Below the pieces are notes generated by a model. The model was not told the origin of the DNA. It saw nothing but the letters and a program-made list of their open reading frames with translations, and made no database searches. A stretch of 33,720 bases of DNA, from NCBI GenBank assembly GCA_964443005.1, contig CAYUBI010000008.1, forward strand, positions 1 to 33,720, given 5' to 3'. Positions 7,696-16,156 of the stretch are shown piece after piece. Within the stretch, counting starts at the first letter, position 1. Every line of letters begins with the position of its first letter. Position numbers and translations under genes: made by a program. This stretch comes from CAYUBI01 sp964443005 (lineage in GTDB: Bacteria > Margulisbacteria > Riflemargulisbacteria > GWF2-35-9 > CAYUBI01).

Positions 7696-8123
7696 TGCAA
7701 GATCTCAGCAATAAATTTTTGTTAGCTACAGTGATATCAAAACGGAGCCGACAATTAATAGATCAAGAAATGGATTCAGCTCTTGAAAGCCGAATTGAAC
7801 AGCCAATATTATATGCAATAAATGAATTAAAAAATAATACACTTAATGTCGTAATGAGCGATGAACCCACCGTGATTCTTGATGAAGCAGATGATAATTT
7901 GGATTCGCTTTATGCAGACCTTAAAGTTAAAGAAGACATTACTATCGAAAAAGTTTTTGATGACATTGATGAATTAGACGAACCTTCAGATGAAGAATTG
8001 TCTGTAATTGATCATGAGTTATCTGACACGTTTGATGACGTTGATTCAAACGCTGCAATAGATCAACCACCAGAAACACTAGCAAGTGACCCTGCTGAAG
8101 ACGTTAACTCAAACGAAATCTAA
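7695..8123 (+). CDS. rpoZ: RNA polymerase omega subunit with a long acidic C-terminal tail
   Basis: Residues 1-52 match omega: NKFLLATVISKRSRQLIDQE contains the conserved basic K-R-x-R-Q-L segment, and PILYAINELKNNTLNV is the second helix motif. The position between gmk and coaBC is the standard one. The remaining 90 residues are unusual: strongly acidic, rich in Asp, Glu and Ser (DDIDELDEPSDEELS, DTFDDVDSNAA) and probably disordered. Most omega proteins are 70-110 residues; this one is 142. ATG 7695 overlaps the gmk stop by one base. The last 38 bases overlap the coaBC start. An alternative is that only the N-terminal half is functional omega and the tail is lineage-specific. Confidence 0.8.
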   Translation: MQDLSNKFLLATVISKRSRQLIDQEMDSALESRIEQPILYAINELKNNTLNVVMSDEPTVILDEADDNLDSLYADLKVKEDITIEKVFDDIDELDEPSDEELSVIDHELSDTFDDVDSNAAIDQPPETLASDPAEDVNSNEI

Positions 8124-9288
8124 ACGCCGCGGACATATCCTTCTTGGAATTACAGGAAGCATAGCTGCTTACAAATCAATTGATGTTGTTAAGCTTTTGA
8201 TTGCTCAACACATTCAAGTATCGTGTATTTTTAGTATTCACGCTCTTGAATTAGTTGCACCACTTGCTTTTAAAACATTTGGTGCAATAGTAGTGGGCTC
8301 TGATTTTTTGCAAGCAAATCCTTTAGCGCACTTAGAGCTTGTTCAAGACACTGACGCAATTGTCATTGCACCTGCAACTGCTAACGTGATTGCAAAATTA
8401 GCTCATGGCATTGCTGATGATTTATTAACGACTACGGTTTTAGCTTCCAATAAACTCAAAATACTTTTTCCTGCAATGAACACTGCCATGTGGGAAAACT
8501 CAATTACCCAAGCCAATATTGAAAGATTGCGGCATCAGGGTTTTTTGGTAGTTGAACCTATGATTGGCCAACTAGCGTGTAAAACAATTGGTAAAGGCAA
8601 ATTTCCTGCACCCGCTTATGTTGTTGAAGCTATTCTTGCAGAAACTCAAACCAAGCGTCCCTTACTTGGCAAACGAGTTCTTGTCACTGCAGGGCCCACT
8701 ACTGAATGGATAGATCCCGTCCGAGTTATCACAAACCAATCATCTGGTGAAATGGGACTAATGTTTGCACGCTGTTGTCGTGACATGGGTGCAACTGTCA
8801 CGTTGATTTCATCGCGTATACCGCTGGAACCGATGTACGGCATTACCGTATTCTCATTTGAAACCTCTATTGAGTTAATGTCTCGTATGAAAAAAACTAT
8901 TGAAGCTGTCGATATTTTATTTATGGCTGCAGCTGTATCAGATTTTATTCCTACAGATATTCATGAAAATAAAATCAAATCCGCTGAATCGTTAACGCTG
9001 GAACTCAAACATAATATCGATATTTTAGCTACCTTTTCCACTGAAAAACGGAAAGATCAATTGTTTATTGGTTTTGCTTTGGAAACAACTAGCTTAGAAA
9101 AAAATGCTAAAGGAAAATTAAAAGAAAAAAATCTTGATGCTGTTATCGCAAATTCACCAGCTAATATTGCCGCAACTGAAGGTGTTGTTACGCTTTTTAC
9201 CCAAGACTTTAAACCAAAAACCTATCAAGGGAATAAAGCATATTTAGCAAAGAAAGTCATTCGAAACCTGATTAAGAAACTATTGTAA
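8086..9288 (+). CDS. coaBC: Bifunctional phosphopantothenoylcysteine decarboxylase / phosphopantothenate-cysteine ligase (CoaBC, Dfp)
   Basis: It catalyses two consecutive steps of coenzyme A synthesis. The N-terminal flavodoxin-like CoaC half has GITGSIAAYKSIDVVKLL, the region AHLELVQDTDAIVIAPATAN and the active-site motif FPAMNTAMWEN. The CoaB half starts near residue 186 with RVLVTAGPTTEWIDPVRVIT then NQSSGEMG, and keeps AAAVSDF and the Lys-containing NKIKSAESLTLELKHNIDIL. Length is 400 residues. The start is GTG 8086, inside the rpoZ end; no ATG is available before the GITGSI motif and the ribosome binding site is weak. The stop overlaps the priA start (TAATG). CoaX in the same operon catalyses the first step of this pathway. 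Confidence 0.95.
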   Translation: MTLLKTLTQTKSKRRGHILLGITGSIAAYKSIDVVKLLIAQHIQVSCIFSIHALELVAPLAFKTFGAIVVGSDFLQANPLAHLELVQDTDAIVIAPATANVIAKLAHGIADDLLTTTVLASNKLKILFPAMNTAMWENSITQANIERLRHQGFLVVEPMIGQLACKTIGKGKFPAPAYVVEAILAETQTKRPLLGKRVLVTAGPTTEWIDPVRVITNQSSGEMGLMFARCCRDMGATVTLISSRIPLEPMYGITVFSFETSIELMSRMKKTIEAVDILFMAAAVSDFIPTDIHENKIKSAESLTLELKHNIDILATFSTEKRKDQLFIGFALETTSLEKNAKGKLKEKNLDAVIANSPANIAATEGVVTLFTQDFKPKTYQGNKAYLAKKVIRNLIKKLL

Positions 9289-11441
9289 TGTTTGCCAATG
9301 TCATTGTGGAACGTAATATCCACAAAACGTTGACATATAATATTCCTCATGGGCTCAAGCTTAGTCCTGGACAAGCTGTTATTGTACCTTTACGTAATGG
9401 AAAAGTTATTGGATATGTTATTGAACTAGTTGCGTTTTGTGCCTTATCACCAGAAAAAATTAAATTCATCGAATCTATTGCTGCAGATGAAACATTACTT
9501 TCGCCAGATTTAATTGCTTTAGCTTTATGGATGAGCACTTATTATATTGCACCCTATCCGCAAGTTATTAAATGCATGTTACCTATTGGAGTCAAGCAAC
9601 TAACCGGATTTAATTTTAGTGAAGCAAGCGAAACTTATTTAATTCCTATTCCAGGAATTTCACTTGAACAAGGATTAACACAACTCAAGCAAGGCACACA
9701 ACAACTATTGCTGTTTCAACGCATTATTATCAATCAATCAGTTCGCTTTGAATCACAACTTAGTGTTACAGTTAATAGCTTAATAAAAAAAGGTCTCATA
9801 CAAAAAATTAAAAAAGTAAAAATATTCCAGACTCAAGAAAATCATACTTCCGCTACCTTGGAAATAACCCTTACGCACGAGCAACAAGCTGCAGTTGCCG
9901 CAATCCTAGCAGCACCCAATGATCCCTTTTTAATTCATGGAGTCACTGGATCTGGAAAAACACATGTTTTTATTGATTTAATACGAAAAAAACAATGTGG
10001 AACTATTGTCTTAGTTCCAGAAATCAGTTTAACGCCGCAAATGGCCCAGCGTTTTAGCGAAGCTTTTCCTGGAAAAGTAGCGGTTCTTCATAGTAATCTG
10101 AAGCCAATGGAACGAAAAAATATGTGGAAGGCGATATATCGTGGCGAATATACGATTGTCATAGGACCACGTTCTGCAGTTTTTTCGCCAGTAAAAAATT
10201 TAGGCCTGATTATTATTGATGAAGAACATGATACCTCATACAAACAAGAAAGTAATCCACGATATAATGCAAAATCTGTTGCATTAAAGCGGGCAAAATT
10301 ACTGAATGCCCAATTAATACTTGCATCAGCAACTCCATCATTAGTAACGTATTTCCAAACAACCTCACTATTTCAGCTTATAACACTCAACAGTCGAGTC
10401 CATAATCGGCCAATGCCTTCAATAAAATTAATTGATCTTACGGCCAGTTCAACTCGACCTGCTTTTTTATCAGCCGAACTAATTTTTCAAATTCATCAAC
10501 GATTACTAAAAAACGAGCAAGTCATGTTATTTTTAAATCGACGTGGCATGGCTCAGTTTATGATGTGTCAAACCTGTAATCATGTACTGAAATGTACACA
10601 TTGCTCAGTTAGCTTAACCGTTCATGCAAAACAAACACTCAAATGTCATTACTGTGGTTTTACAGACTCGATTCCTGCTTTGTGTCCACAATGTAAAGAA
10701 AAGCTACGACCTGTAGGCAAAGGAACCATCAAATTAGAAGTTGAATTAAAGAAAATTTTTCCTATTGCTCGCATTTTAAGACTTGATCGAGATTCCGCCC
10801 CAAGTTTTAGTCAAACCTCCAGTATTTTGGCTGAATTTTCTGCAAATAAAGCAGATATTTTAGTTGGAACACAAATGATTGCAAAAGGCCATGATTTTCC
10901 AAATGTAACCCTAGTTGGAATTATTCATGCAGACGCATCACTTCACATTCCAGATTATCTTGCAGCTGAGCGAACATTTTCCTTAATTACCCAAGTAGCC
11001 GGACGTGCTGGGCGAGCAACTAAACTAGGCGAAGTCCTAGTTCAAACTTATTGCCCCAATCATCCAGTCATTCAATTAGCCTTAACTCAAGACTATCGTA
11101 AATTTTATTCAACAGAATTAGAAATTCGCAAACAGCATGCTTATCCTCCTTATGGGCGAATGATTCGCATTATTATGGAACATCAACAAGGAGAAATTGT
11201 CCTTAAGGACATTTCTGACTTTGCATTAGCATTAAAACCCTATACCCGAAACCTTAGAATATTGGGACCTGCACCTGCAGCTATTGAACGAATACATGCT
11301 CTTTATCGATGGAATTTACTAATCAAAGCAAATTTAACGGATAATTTGCAGCCATTAAAAACATTCTTATTATCCTGTCTTTCAAAACGAACCTATCACA
11401 GTAAAATAACCATTGATGTTGATCCACAAAATCTAATGTAA
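9288..11441 (+). CDS. priA: Primosomal replication-restart helicase PriA
   Basis: PriA reloads the replisome at stalled forks. The 717-residue protein shows an N-terminal 3'-DNA-binding domain (FANVIVERNIHKTLTYNIP), helicase motif I GVTGSGKTHVF, motif Ia VLVPEISLTPQMAQRF, the DEAH-type box IIIDEEHDTSYKQ, and motif III ASATPSL. The eight-Cys zinc module runs CQTCNHVLKCTHC ... CHYCGF ... CPQCK. Motifs V and VI are GTQMIAKGHDFPNVTLVGII and QVAGRAGR. Length is normal for the family. ATG 9288 overlaps the coaBC TAA by one base. Confidence 0.97.
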   Translation: MFANVIVERNIHKTLTYNIPHGLKLSPGQAVIVPLRNGKVIGYVIELVAFCALSPEKIKFIESIAADETLLSPDLIALALWMSTYYIAPYPQVIKCMLPIGVKQLTGFNFSEASETYLIPIPGISLEQGLTQLKQGTQQLLLFQRIIINQSVRFESQLSVTVNSLIKKGLIQKIKKVKIFQTQENHTSATLEITLTHEQQAAVAAILAAPNDPFLIHGVTGSGKTHVFIDLIRKKQCGTIVLVPEISLTPQMAQRFSEAFPGKVAVLHSNLKPMERKNMWKAIYRGEYTIVIGPRSAVFSPVKNLGLIIIDEEHDTSYKQESNPRYNAKSVALKRAKLLNAQLILASATPSLVTYFQTTSLFQLITLNSRVHNRPMPSIKLIDLTASSTRPAFLSAELIFQIHQRLLKNEQVMLFLNRRGMAQFMMCQTCNHVLKCTHCSVSLTVHAKQTLKCHYCGFTDSIPALCPQCKEKLRPVGKGTIKLEVELKKIFPIARILRLDRDSAPSFSQTSSILAEFSANKADILVGTQMIAKGHDFPNVTLVGIIHADASLHIPDYLAAERTFSLITQVAGRAGRATKLGEVLVQTYCPNHPVIQLALTQDYRKFYSTELEIRKQHAYPPYGRMIRIIMEHQQGEIVLKDISDFALALKPYTRNLRILGPAPAAIERIHALYRWNLLIKANLTDNLQPLKTFLLSCLSKRTYHSKITIDVDPQNLM

Positions 11442-11483
11442 TCGGATTTGCATTATGTCTCTTGGCATAATATAATAAAAAAT

Positions 11484-12572
11484 ATGTTTATTGGACAAGA
11501 ACTAGCGCTCAATCAACTCATTGACGGAATAAAAAATGGACACAATCTACTTGTGTTTGGTTCTCCATATCAAGGTAAAAGCATGCTCATCCATGAAGCT
11601 TTATCAACTTTTCCACGAGAAAAAACATTTGCCATTACGATTGAATGCAAAAAAACATTTACAGCTAAACGGTTTCTTGAAAAAGTAGCAACACAAGTAA
11701 TTGCTTCTTTTTCAACAACCCTCGCAGATTTAAATGCAATTAGCCACTTATATCTTCCCCAGCTTCAACCTGCCCTTTCTGTTTATCCTGGTCAAGGGCT
11801 TTCCATGAATATGTCTTATCATATTTCCGAAAAACAAATTTATGTTTTTGTAGCTCAATTACTAAAAACATTAGCAACTATTGCAACAGATTATGAACGC
11901 AAAGGAATTATTATTTTTGATGATTATGATGAATTAGCTGATATAGATCAAGGCAAATTAATTCAAATAATTGCAACGCATTTATTGCCATCGTTATCTT
12001 ATGTATTTGTTTGTTCCAACGAACAAATAATTCAACAAATTTTTTCGAAAAAAACTGAAAAACTGTATCGCATTAACACTATCATTGAGGCTAGTACGCT
12101 ACCCTTGAACATTATCTATTTTTATATTAATGAACGATTTGGCCAACAAGGAATTAAAATAACGGAAAACTTTATTGATCGCATTATTGCCTTAACTCAA
12201 GGAGAAATTCATTTTGTTCGCCAGTTTATTGATGCTGCATTACTATATGCTGCAGCTCAAAAACGGCTGGGCCTAATTGATTTAGTAAAAATTCAAGACA
12301 ACATACTAATGAGTCACGACAAACTATATTTCTTTATATTCAATAGTTGCTCAACTCATCAAAAAAATCTATTAATTGCTATTGTAAAAAATAGCGGAAA
12401 ACAAATCTATCAAAGCACCTTTATTTATGAAAATACGTTAGGAAGTGCGCCATCAATTCAAACGTCAATTGCTGCATTAAAAAAACGTGGAATCGTAACC
12501 AAAAAGAAACAGGAATTTATTCTGATTGATCCATTTTTTCGAGCGTGGATCAAAAAACATTTTTGTTCGTGA
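11484..12572 (+). CDS. AAA/STAND-like ATPase with C-terminal winged-helix-like region, function unknown
   Basis: From ATG 11484 the protein has 362 residues. It begins MFIGQELALNQLIDGI, resembling the FxGRExEL entry of archaeal-type AAA and STAND ATPases. Walker A is GSPYQGKS (residues 26-33) and Walker B is GIIIFDDYDEL (around 141-151). Further on come LPSLSYVFVCSN, a sensor-1-like strand, and a helical region LTQGEIHFVRQFIDAAL like the lid of MalT/ORC-type ATPases. The C-terminus (TSIAALKKRGIVTKKKQEFI then LIDPFFRAWIKK) is the winged-helix ending seen in archaeal ATPases. The frame is open to a TTG at 11448, which is a possible start; neither has a good ribosome binding site. It overlaps coaX by GTGA. 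Its job in this operon is not evident. Confidence 0.75.
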   Translation: MFIGQELALNQLIDGIKNGHNLLVFGSPYQGKSMLIHEALSTFPREKTFAITIECKKTFTAKRFLEKVATQVIASFSTTLADLNAISHLYLPQLQPALSVYPGQGLSMNMSYHISEKQIYVFVAQLLKTLATIATDYERKGIIIFDDYDELADIDQGKLIQIIATHLLPSLSYVFVCSNEQIIQQIFSKKTEKLYRINTIIEASTLPLNIIYFYINERFGQQGIKITENFIDRIIALTQGEIHFVRQFIDAALLYAAAQKRLGLIDLVKIQDNILMSHDKLYFFIFNSCSTHQKNLLIAIVKNSGKQIYQSTFIYENTLGSAPSIQTSIAALKKRGIVTKKKQEFILIDPFFRAWIKKHFCS

Positions 12573-13285
12573 CTGACTCAATTAACTGCCTAGCTATTGA
12601 TATTGGAAATACCTCAATTTCATTTGGATATTTTTCAGCAAATCAGCTCATTAAAACAAAACGTTATGCTACTGAAAATTTTTCGATGCCACCTATTGAA
12701 ACTGTTCATCGCATTTTTATTTCATCTGTAGTCCCCAAAATGGATGCATTGTTTCAGCTGTTATTGCCTACACCTGTATTTATAACTTATGCAAATATTC
12801 CTGAATTATGTATTGACCTTTTGCATCCAGAAGAAGCAGGTGCTGACCGTATTGTTAATGCTTTTGGTGCATGGAAACGGTGGAACTCCGCAATCATTTT
12901 AATTGATTGTGGCACAGCAACAACAATTTGCTTAGTTAGCCAAAAGGGCGTATACGAAGGTGGAGCAATTCTCCCAGGAATACCCATGGCTTTCAAAGCC
13001 TTGCATCAATTTACAGCCAAATTACCAATGATCCAGCCTAATAATGAACTGGTTTTACCTCTTGGAAAAAGCACACGTGAAGCTATGTTAGCCGGACAAT
13101 ATTGGGGCCACATTGGTGCAATTAAAGAACTTATATTCCATTATCGCCAAAAAGAACCTTTAGCAAAAATAATTGCAACAGGTGGAAATCTTAGTTGGCT
13201 GTGTACTGAACTTTCATTTATTGACGAAATCGATGATTTATTGATCCTTAAGAGTTTAAATTTAGTTCAAAGCTACTTCAGTTAA
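12569..13285 (+). CDS. coaX: Type III pantothenate kinase
   Basis: It phosphorylates pantothenate, the first step of CoA synthesis. The product has the ASKHA phosphate-1 motif LAIDIGNTSISFGYF, the substrate motif EEAGADRIVNAFGAWKRW, the phosphate-2 motif LIDCGTATTICLV, and the adenosine-side YEGGAILPGIPMAFKAL plus IIATGGNLSWL. The GTG at 12569 forms a GTGA overlap with the upstream ATPase stop and gives a 238-residue protein. The frame is also open to a GTG at 12545, which would add eight unrelated residues. It converges on the chemoreceptor gene with five bases between stops. Confidence 0.94.
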   Translation: MTDSINCLAIDIGNTSISFGYFSANQLIKTKRYATENFSMPPIETVHRIFISSVVPKMDALFQLLLPTPVFITYANIPELCIDLLHPEEAGADRIVNAFGAWKRWNSAIILIDCGTATTICLVSQKGVYEGGAILPGIPMAFKALHQFTAKLPMIQPNNELVLPLGKSTREAMLAGQYWGHIGAIKELIFHYRQKEPLAKIIATGGNLSWLCTELSFIDEIDDLLILKSLNLVQSYFS

Positions 13286-13290
13286 CAACC

Positions 13291-15609
13291 TTACGTTTCC
13301 TTGGTCAATTCTGAAATAGCTGCAGTGATTTCCTCTGTAGCTGCTGCATTAGCTTCAGATATGCCGTGAAGCTCAGAAACATTACAATTAACCTCTTCCA
13401 TTGATGCGCTAGTTTGTTCCATAGCTGATGCAATTCGCTCTAGCATAATATCTGTTTTTCCAACTGCGCTAACTATTTTTTTCATGTTAGAACTAACAGA
13501 ATCAGAAACAACTGCAGCTTCCTGAGAATTAGCCATAGCTTTTTCAATTAATGTATTAATTTCCTTAACTGATTTTGCAGAATGAGAAGCTAAATTGCGG
13601 ACTTCATCAGCAACAACTGCAAAACCCTGACCATGTTCGCCAGCATGAGCAGCTTCAATTGCCGCATTTAAAGAAAGCAAATTAGTTTGAAGCGCAATGT
13701 CTTGAATAACATCCGTAATTTTATTAATTGCACGACTATCTACAGATATTGCAAGCATAATTTCTTTCATTTTTTCCATTTCCTGCAAGCTTCCTTGAAC
13801 CATTTTATAAGCATCTTGAGAACTGATAGCTGCTTCTTCCGTGCTTTTTGAAACTTCAGTAACAGCTGTTGCTGTTTGATTAATGGCTGTTGCAACTTGT
13901 GAAATTGTACTAACCTGATTTTGTGACCCTTCAGCAATTTGCTGAACAGAAGAATTTATTTCATGTAAAGCGCTTTGCAAAGTAGTTAAGAGCGAATTAA
14001 ATGTTAGGGCAACTTTTCCAACTTCGTCTTTTTCATTAATGATTTGAACGCGTTTCGAAAAATCTTTGTTTTGTTCGACATAAGTCACAGTTTTAACTAA
14101 AATTGATAACGGCTTTGTAATTGAACGAATAATAAGGAAACTCAGATACACGATCACAAGTACTGAAACACTTCCAATAGATAAAAATAATGTTTTTATC
14201 CACTGCGCTGCTCGATTCACGGTTATAACTGCTGCTTCTTGATTTGATGCTGCTAGCAAAGCTTCTTTGTTACTTTCATCTGCCATTTTTTTGACAATAT
14301 TTTTCATTTTTACGTTTAACTGATCCAGTGCTTGAACATTGAGAATCTGCGTTTTAATTTTATTAGCAGCCCCCGTTGTTCCTAAAAATGCTGTATTTAC
14401 AGAATTTAATTTTTCAAGATACACATTTAAAAGCGCATTCTCATCGACTTTGTTTTGATTAAGTAGCCGCTGACTTAATCCTAGCCCAAGATTTTGCATA
14501 TGATTAAACTGACCATTGATTGCTTCAAGAATTGTTTCAAAATCACGGAGAAAATGAACATTAAAACAATAATTTATATTCGCTTCAATAGCAATACTTA
14601 GTAAAGACAATGCAGACGCTGCGGAAAGAATGGCTGTTGTATCCGAATAACTATTCATATTTTTTGACATGCTGGTTGTATTTGTTTTTAACTGAGAATT
14701 AGAATTAACAATTTCTTTTTCTATAGATGGCAACATATATTCAACTTCATAAACTAATTCTTTGGTTTGCGCATCAATTTCATCTTTTAAGCTATCGTTT
14801 TCGTCAGCAATCATTGCTAGCTGAAGATAAATTAATCCTTTAGACGAATTGATTCGTTCACGAAGCGTCTTAAGCCGAGGGGTTAACTCTGCAACTAGCC
14901 CCTTAACACCTTTGGCATTCAATAGCACTGTATTTGTTTTATCAAGACTCGTATTAATCTTATCTTTCAAATTAACGATTGACCGTTTATCTGTAGAAAC
15001 CGGAATTTTGCTAATTTGAATAATAAGATCTTTTAATCCATCTCGAGCAGTTGTAATTTCATTGACTTTTTTGTTGGCACCAATCAAATTGTCAATATTA
15101 TACAGCATGACTCCAGACGTGTTGGATTGAAGTTTCTGCATACTTAGATCAATCTCTTTCATTTTTAGTCCAGATTCTTTTAAAATATCACTCATGCCCT
15201 TTAGTGCTTTTTCTGTTTCAACTGTAGACTGAATTTTTTTAAAAACAATATCACTAATAGCTTGTGTAATATCAAAAATTTCTTTTTCCGAACTATTACG
15301 TTGACCTTTAAGGTTTGCCATATCATCAAAATTATTTTTCACATTTTGTAACGAAAAATTTACTTGCTTTAATAAACTATCATATTCTTCTTTTTTACTC
15401 GCACCAGAAATACTCATAACTGCTGTTGTATGCGCTTGCAACACTCGCTGTTCGTTGATAGTTTTTAATTGATACGGTGCAGTTTTTTGAGTGAGTAAAT
15501 CAATGTTTTTCCGAATAATTGTTAAGCCGAACAATGCTGTAATTACCAGTGTAATCATAGCAATAATCACAGTAAATGAATTATAAATGAGTTTACTTTT
15601 AATGTTAAT
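13291..15609 (-). CDS. Methyl-accepting chemotaxis protein with an unusually long sensor region; probable ATT start
   Basis: The signalling tip is unmistakable: DIALQTNLLSLNAAIEAAHA then GEHGQGFAVVADEVRNLASH. N-terminal membrane helix 1 (FTVIIAMITLVITALFGL) and helix 2 (LFLSIGSVSVLVIVYLSFLI) enclose about 440 residues of almost purely helical sequence, roughly twice the usual periplasmic sensor. A HAMP domain follows helix 2 (IRSITKPLSILVKTVTYVEQ ... DEVGKVALTFNSLL). No C-terminal CheR-binding pentapeptide is visible; the protein ends AAISELTKET. The start is set at ATT 15609, which has AAAGGGGGG seven bases upstream and gives (M)NIKSKLIYNSF, a standard receptor N-terminus. The nearest canonical in-frame start, GTG 15648, lies upstream of that ribosome binding site and has none of its own. 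Confidence 0.9.
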   Translation of the reverse strand: MNIKSKLIYNSFTVIIAMITLVITALFGLTIIRKNIDLLTQKTAPYQLKTINEQRVLQAHTTAVMSISGASKKEEYDSLLKQVNFSLQNVKNNFDDMANLKGQRNSSEKEIFDITQAISDIVFKKIQSTVETEKALKGMSDILKESGLKMKEIDLSMQKLQSNTSGVMLYNIDNLIGANKKVNEITTARDGLKDLIIQISKIPVSTDKRSIVNLKDKINTSLDKTNTVLLNAKGVKGLVAELTPRLKTLRERINSSKGLIYLQLAMIADENDSLKDEIDAQTKELVYEVEYMLPSIEKEIVNSNSQLKTNTTSMSKNMNSYSDTTAILSAASALSLLSIAIEANINYCFNVHFLRDFETILEAINGQFNHMQNLGLGLSQRLLNQNKVDENALLNVYLEKLNSVNTAFLGTTGAANKIKTQILNVQALDQLNVKMKNIVKKMADESNKEALLAASNQEAAVITVNRAAQWIKTLFLSIGSVSVLVIVYLSFLIIRSITKPLSILVKTVTYVEQNKDFSKRVQIINEKDEVGKVALTFNSLLTTLQSALHEINSSVQQIAEGSQNQVSTISQVATAINQTATAVTEVSKSTEEAAISSQDAYKMVQGSLQEMEKMKEIMLAISVDSRAINKITDVIQDIALQTNLLSLNAAIEAAHAGEHGQGFAVVADEVRNLASHSAKSVKEINTLIEKAMANSQEAAVVSDSVSSNMKKIVSAVGKTDIMLERIASAMEQTSASMEEVNCNVSELHGISEANAAATEEITAAISELTKET

Positions 15610-15616
15610 GATGCCA

Positions 15617-15625
15617 CCCCCCTTT
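15617..15625 (-). promoter_or_regulatory. Strong ribosome binding site placing the chemoreceptor start at a non-ATG codon
   Basis: On the minus strand AAAGGGGGG ends seven bases before ATT 15609-15607 and four before ATC 15612-15610. There is no in-frame ATG, GTG or TTG within useful range downstream. The gene at 16157 has a near-identical AGGGGGG five bases before its ATG, so this motif is a genuine ribosome binding site in this genome. Confidence 0.6.
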
Positions 15626-15647
15626 CTAAAATAGATAAAAACATACA

Positions 15648-15662
15648 CTAGTAGATTACTAG
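15648..15662. repeat. Perfect 6-3-6 inverted repeat in the chemoreceptor leader
   Basis: CTAGTA-GAT-TACTAG is a perfect palindrome with a 3-base centre. It lies about 25 bases upstream of the chemoreceptor ribosome binding site. It could be an operator or a small mRNA hairpin. It has the same geometry as the palindrome at 4986-5000 but a different sequence. Confidence 0.35.
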
Positions 15663-15688
15663 ATCATATGATAATTAACTATAATCTT

Positions 15689-15719
15689 ATAGTAAACAAA
15701 AAAGGTAGGAAACGTCAAG
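15689..15719 (-). promoter_or_regulatory. Possible chemoreceptor promoter
   Basis: On the minus strand TTGACG (15719-15714) is followed after 19 bases by TACTAT (15694-15689). The spacer is a little long. On the opposite strand TATAAT at 15737-15742 could serve the gene at 15800, with only a weak -35 near 15714-15720. The two promoters would be divergent and nearly overlapping. Confidence 0.3.
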
Positions 15720-15799
15720 TCAAAAGGAATAATAGGTATAATATAGTGCTAACAATTAACTAGCTTGCTCTGCAACATAAAAAATGATACCTTATTACT

Positions 15800-16141
15800 A
15801 TGACGATTGGGGCTATCGAGTATTCATCATTTGCGAATCCTCCCTCAGATGTTGCTAAAGTTTCAGGGCAAGGGTTTCAACAAACGCATCAACATCAACT
15901 TGCAGAGATGATGCGACAGGAAATGAATTTAACTCAGGACAAGACTGCAGGAATTGAGCATTCAACAGATTCCAAACGTATTTCAGATTCGGAATCAGGC
16001 AATGACGATCAACAAAAAAGGAAACGTGAAGATCAACTGATTCATAGCACTGAAAATGCCGCTGTATCCGAGAATAATGCGACAGAATATGTTAGTTATG
16101 ATGATCCAGACGTTGGACATCAATTTGATTGGGAAATATAA
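15800..16141 (+). CDS. Small hydrophilic protein of unknown function
   Basis: This 113-residue protein is not recognised. It has no signal peptide or membrane segment. It is rich in Gln, Asp, Glu, Ser and Lys, with a basic-acidic middle (DDQQKRKREDQ), so it is probably disordered. The C-terminus GHQFDWEI is more ordered-looking and could be a docking or anchoring tail. No convincing ribosome binding site precedes ATG 15800, but a TATAAT at 15737-15742 lies upstream. It is followed after 15 bases by the membrane protein at 16157, so the two probably form an operon, divergent from the chemoreceptor. A motility-related role is a guess from this position. Confidence 0.55.
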   Translation: MTIGAIEYSSFANPPSDVAKVSGQGFQQTHQHQLAEMMRQEMNLTQDKTAGIEHSTDSKRISDSESGNDDQQKRKREDQLIHSTENAAVSENNATEYVSYDDPDVGHQFDWEI

Positions 16142-16156
16142 TTATAGGGGGGCAAC

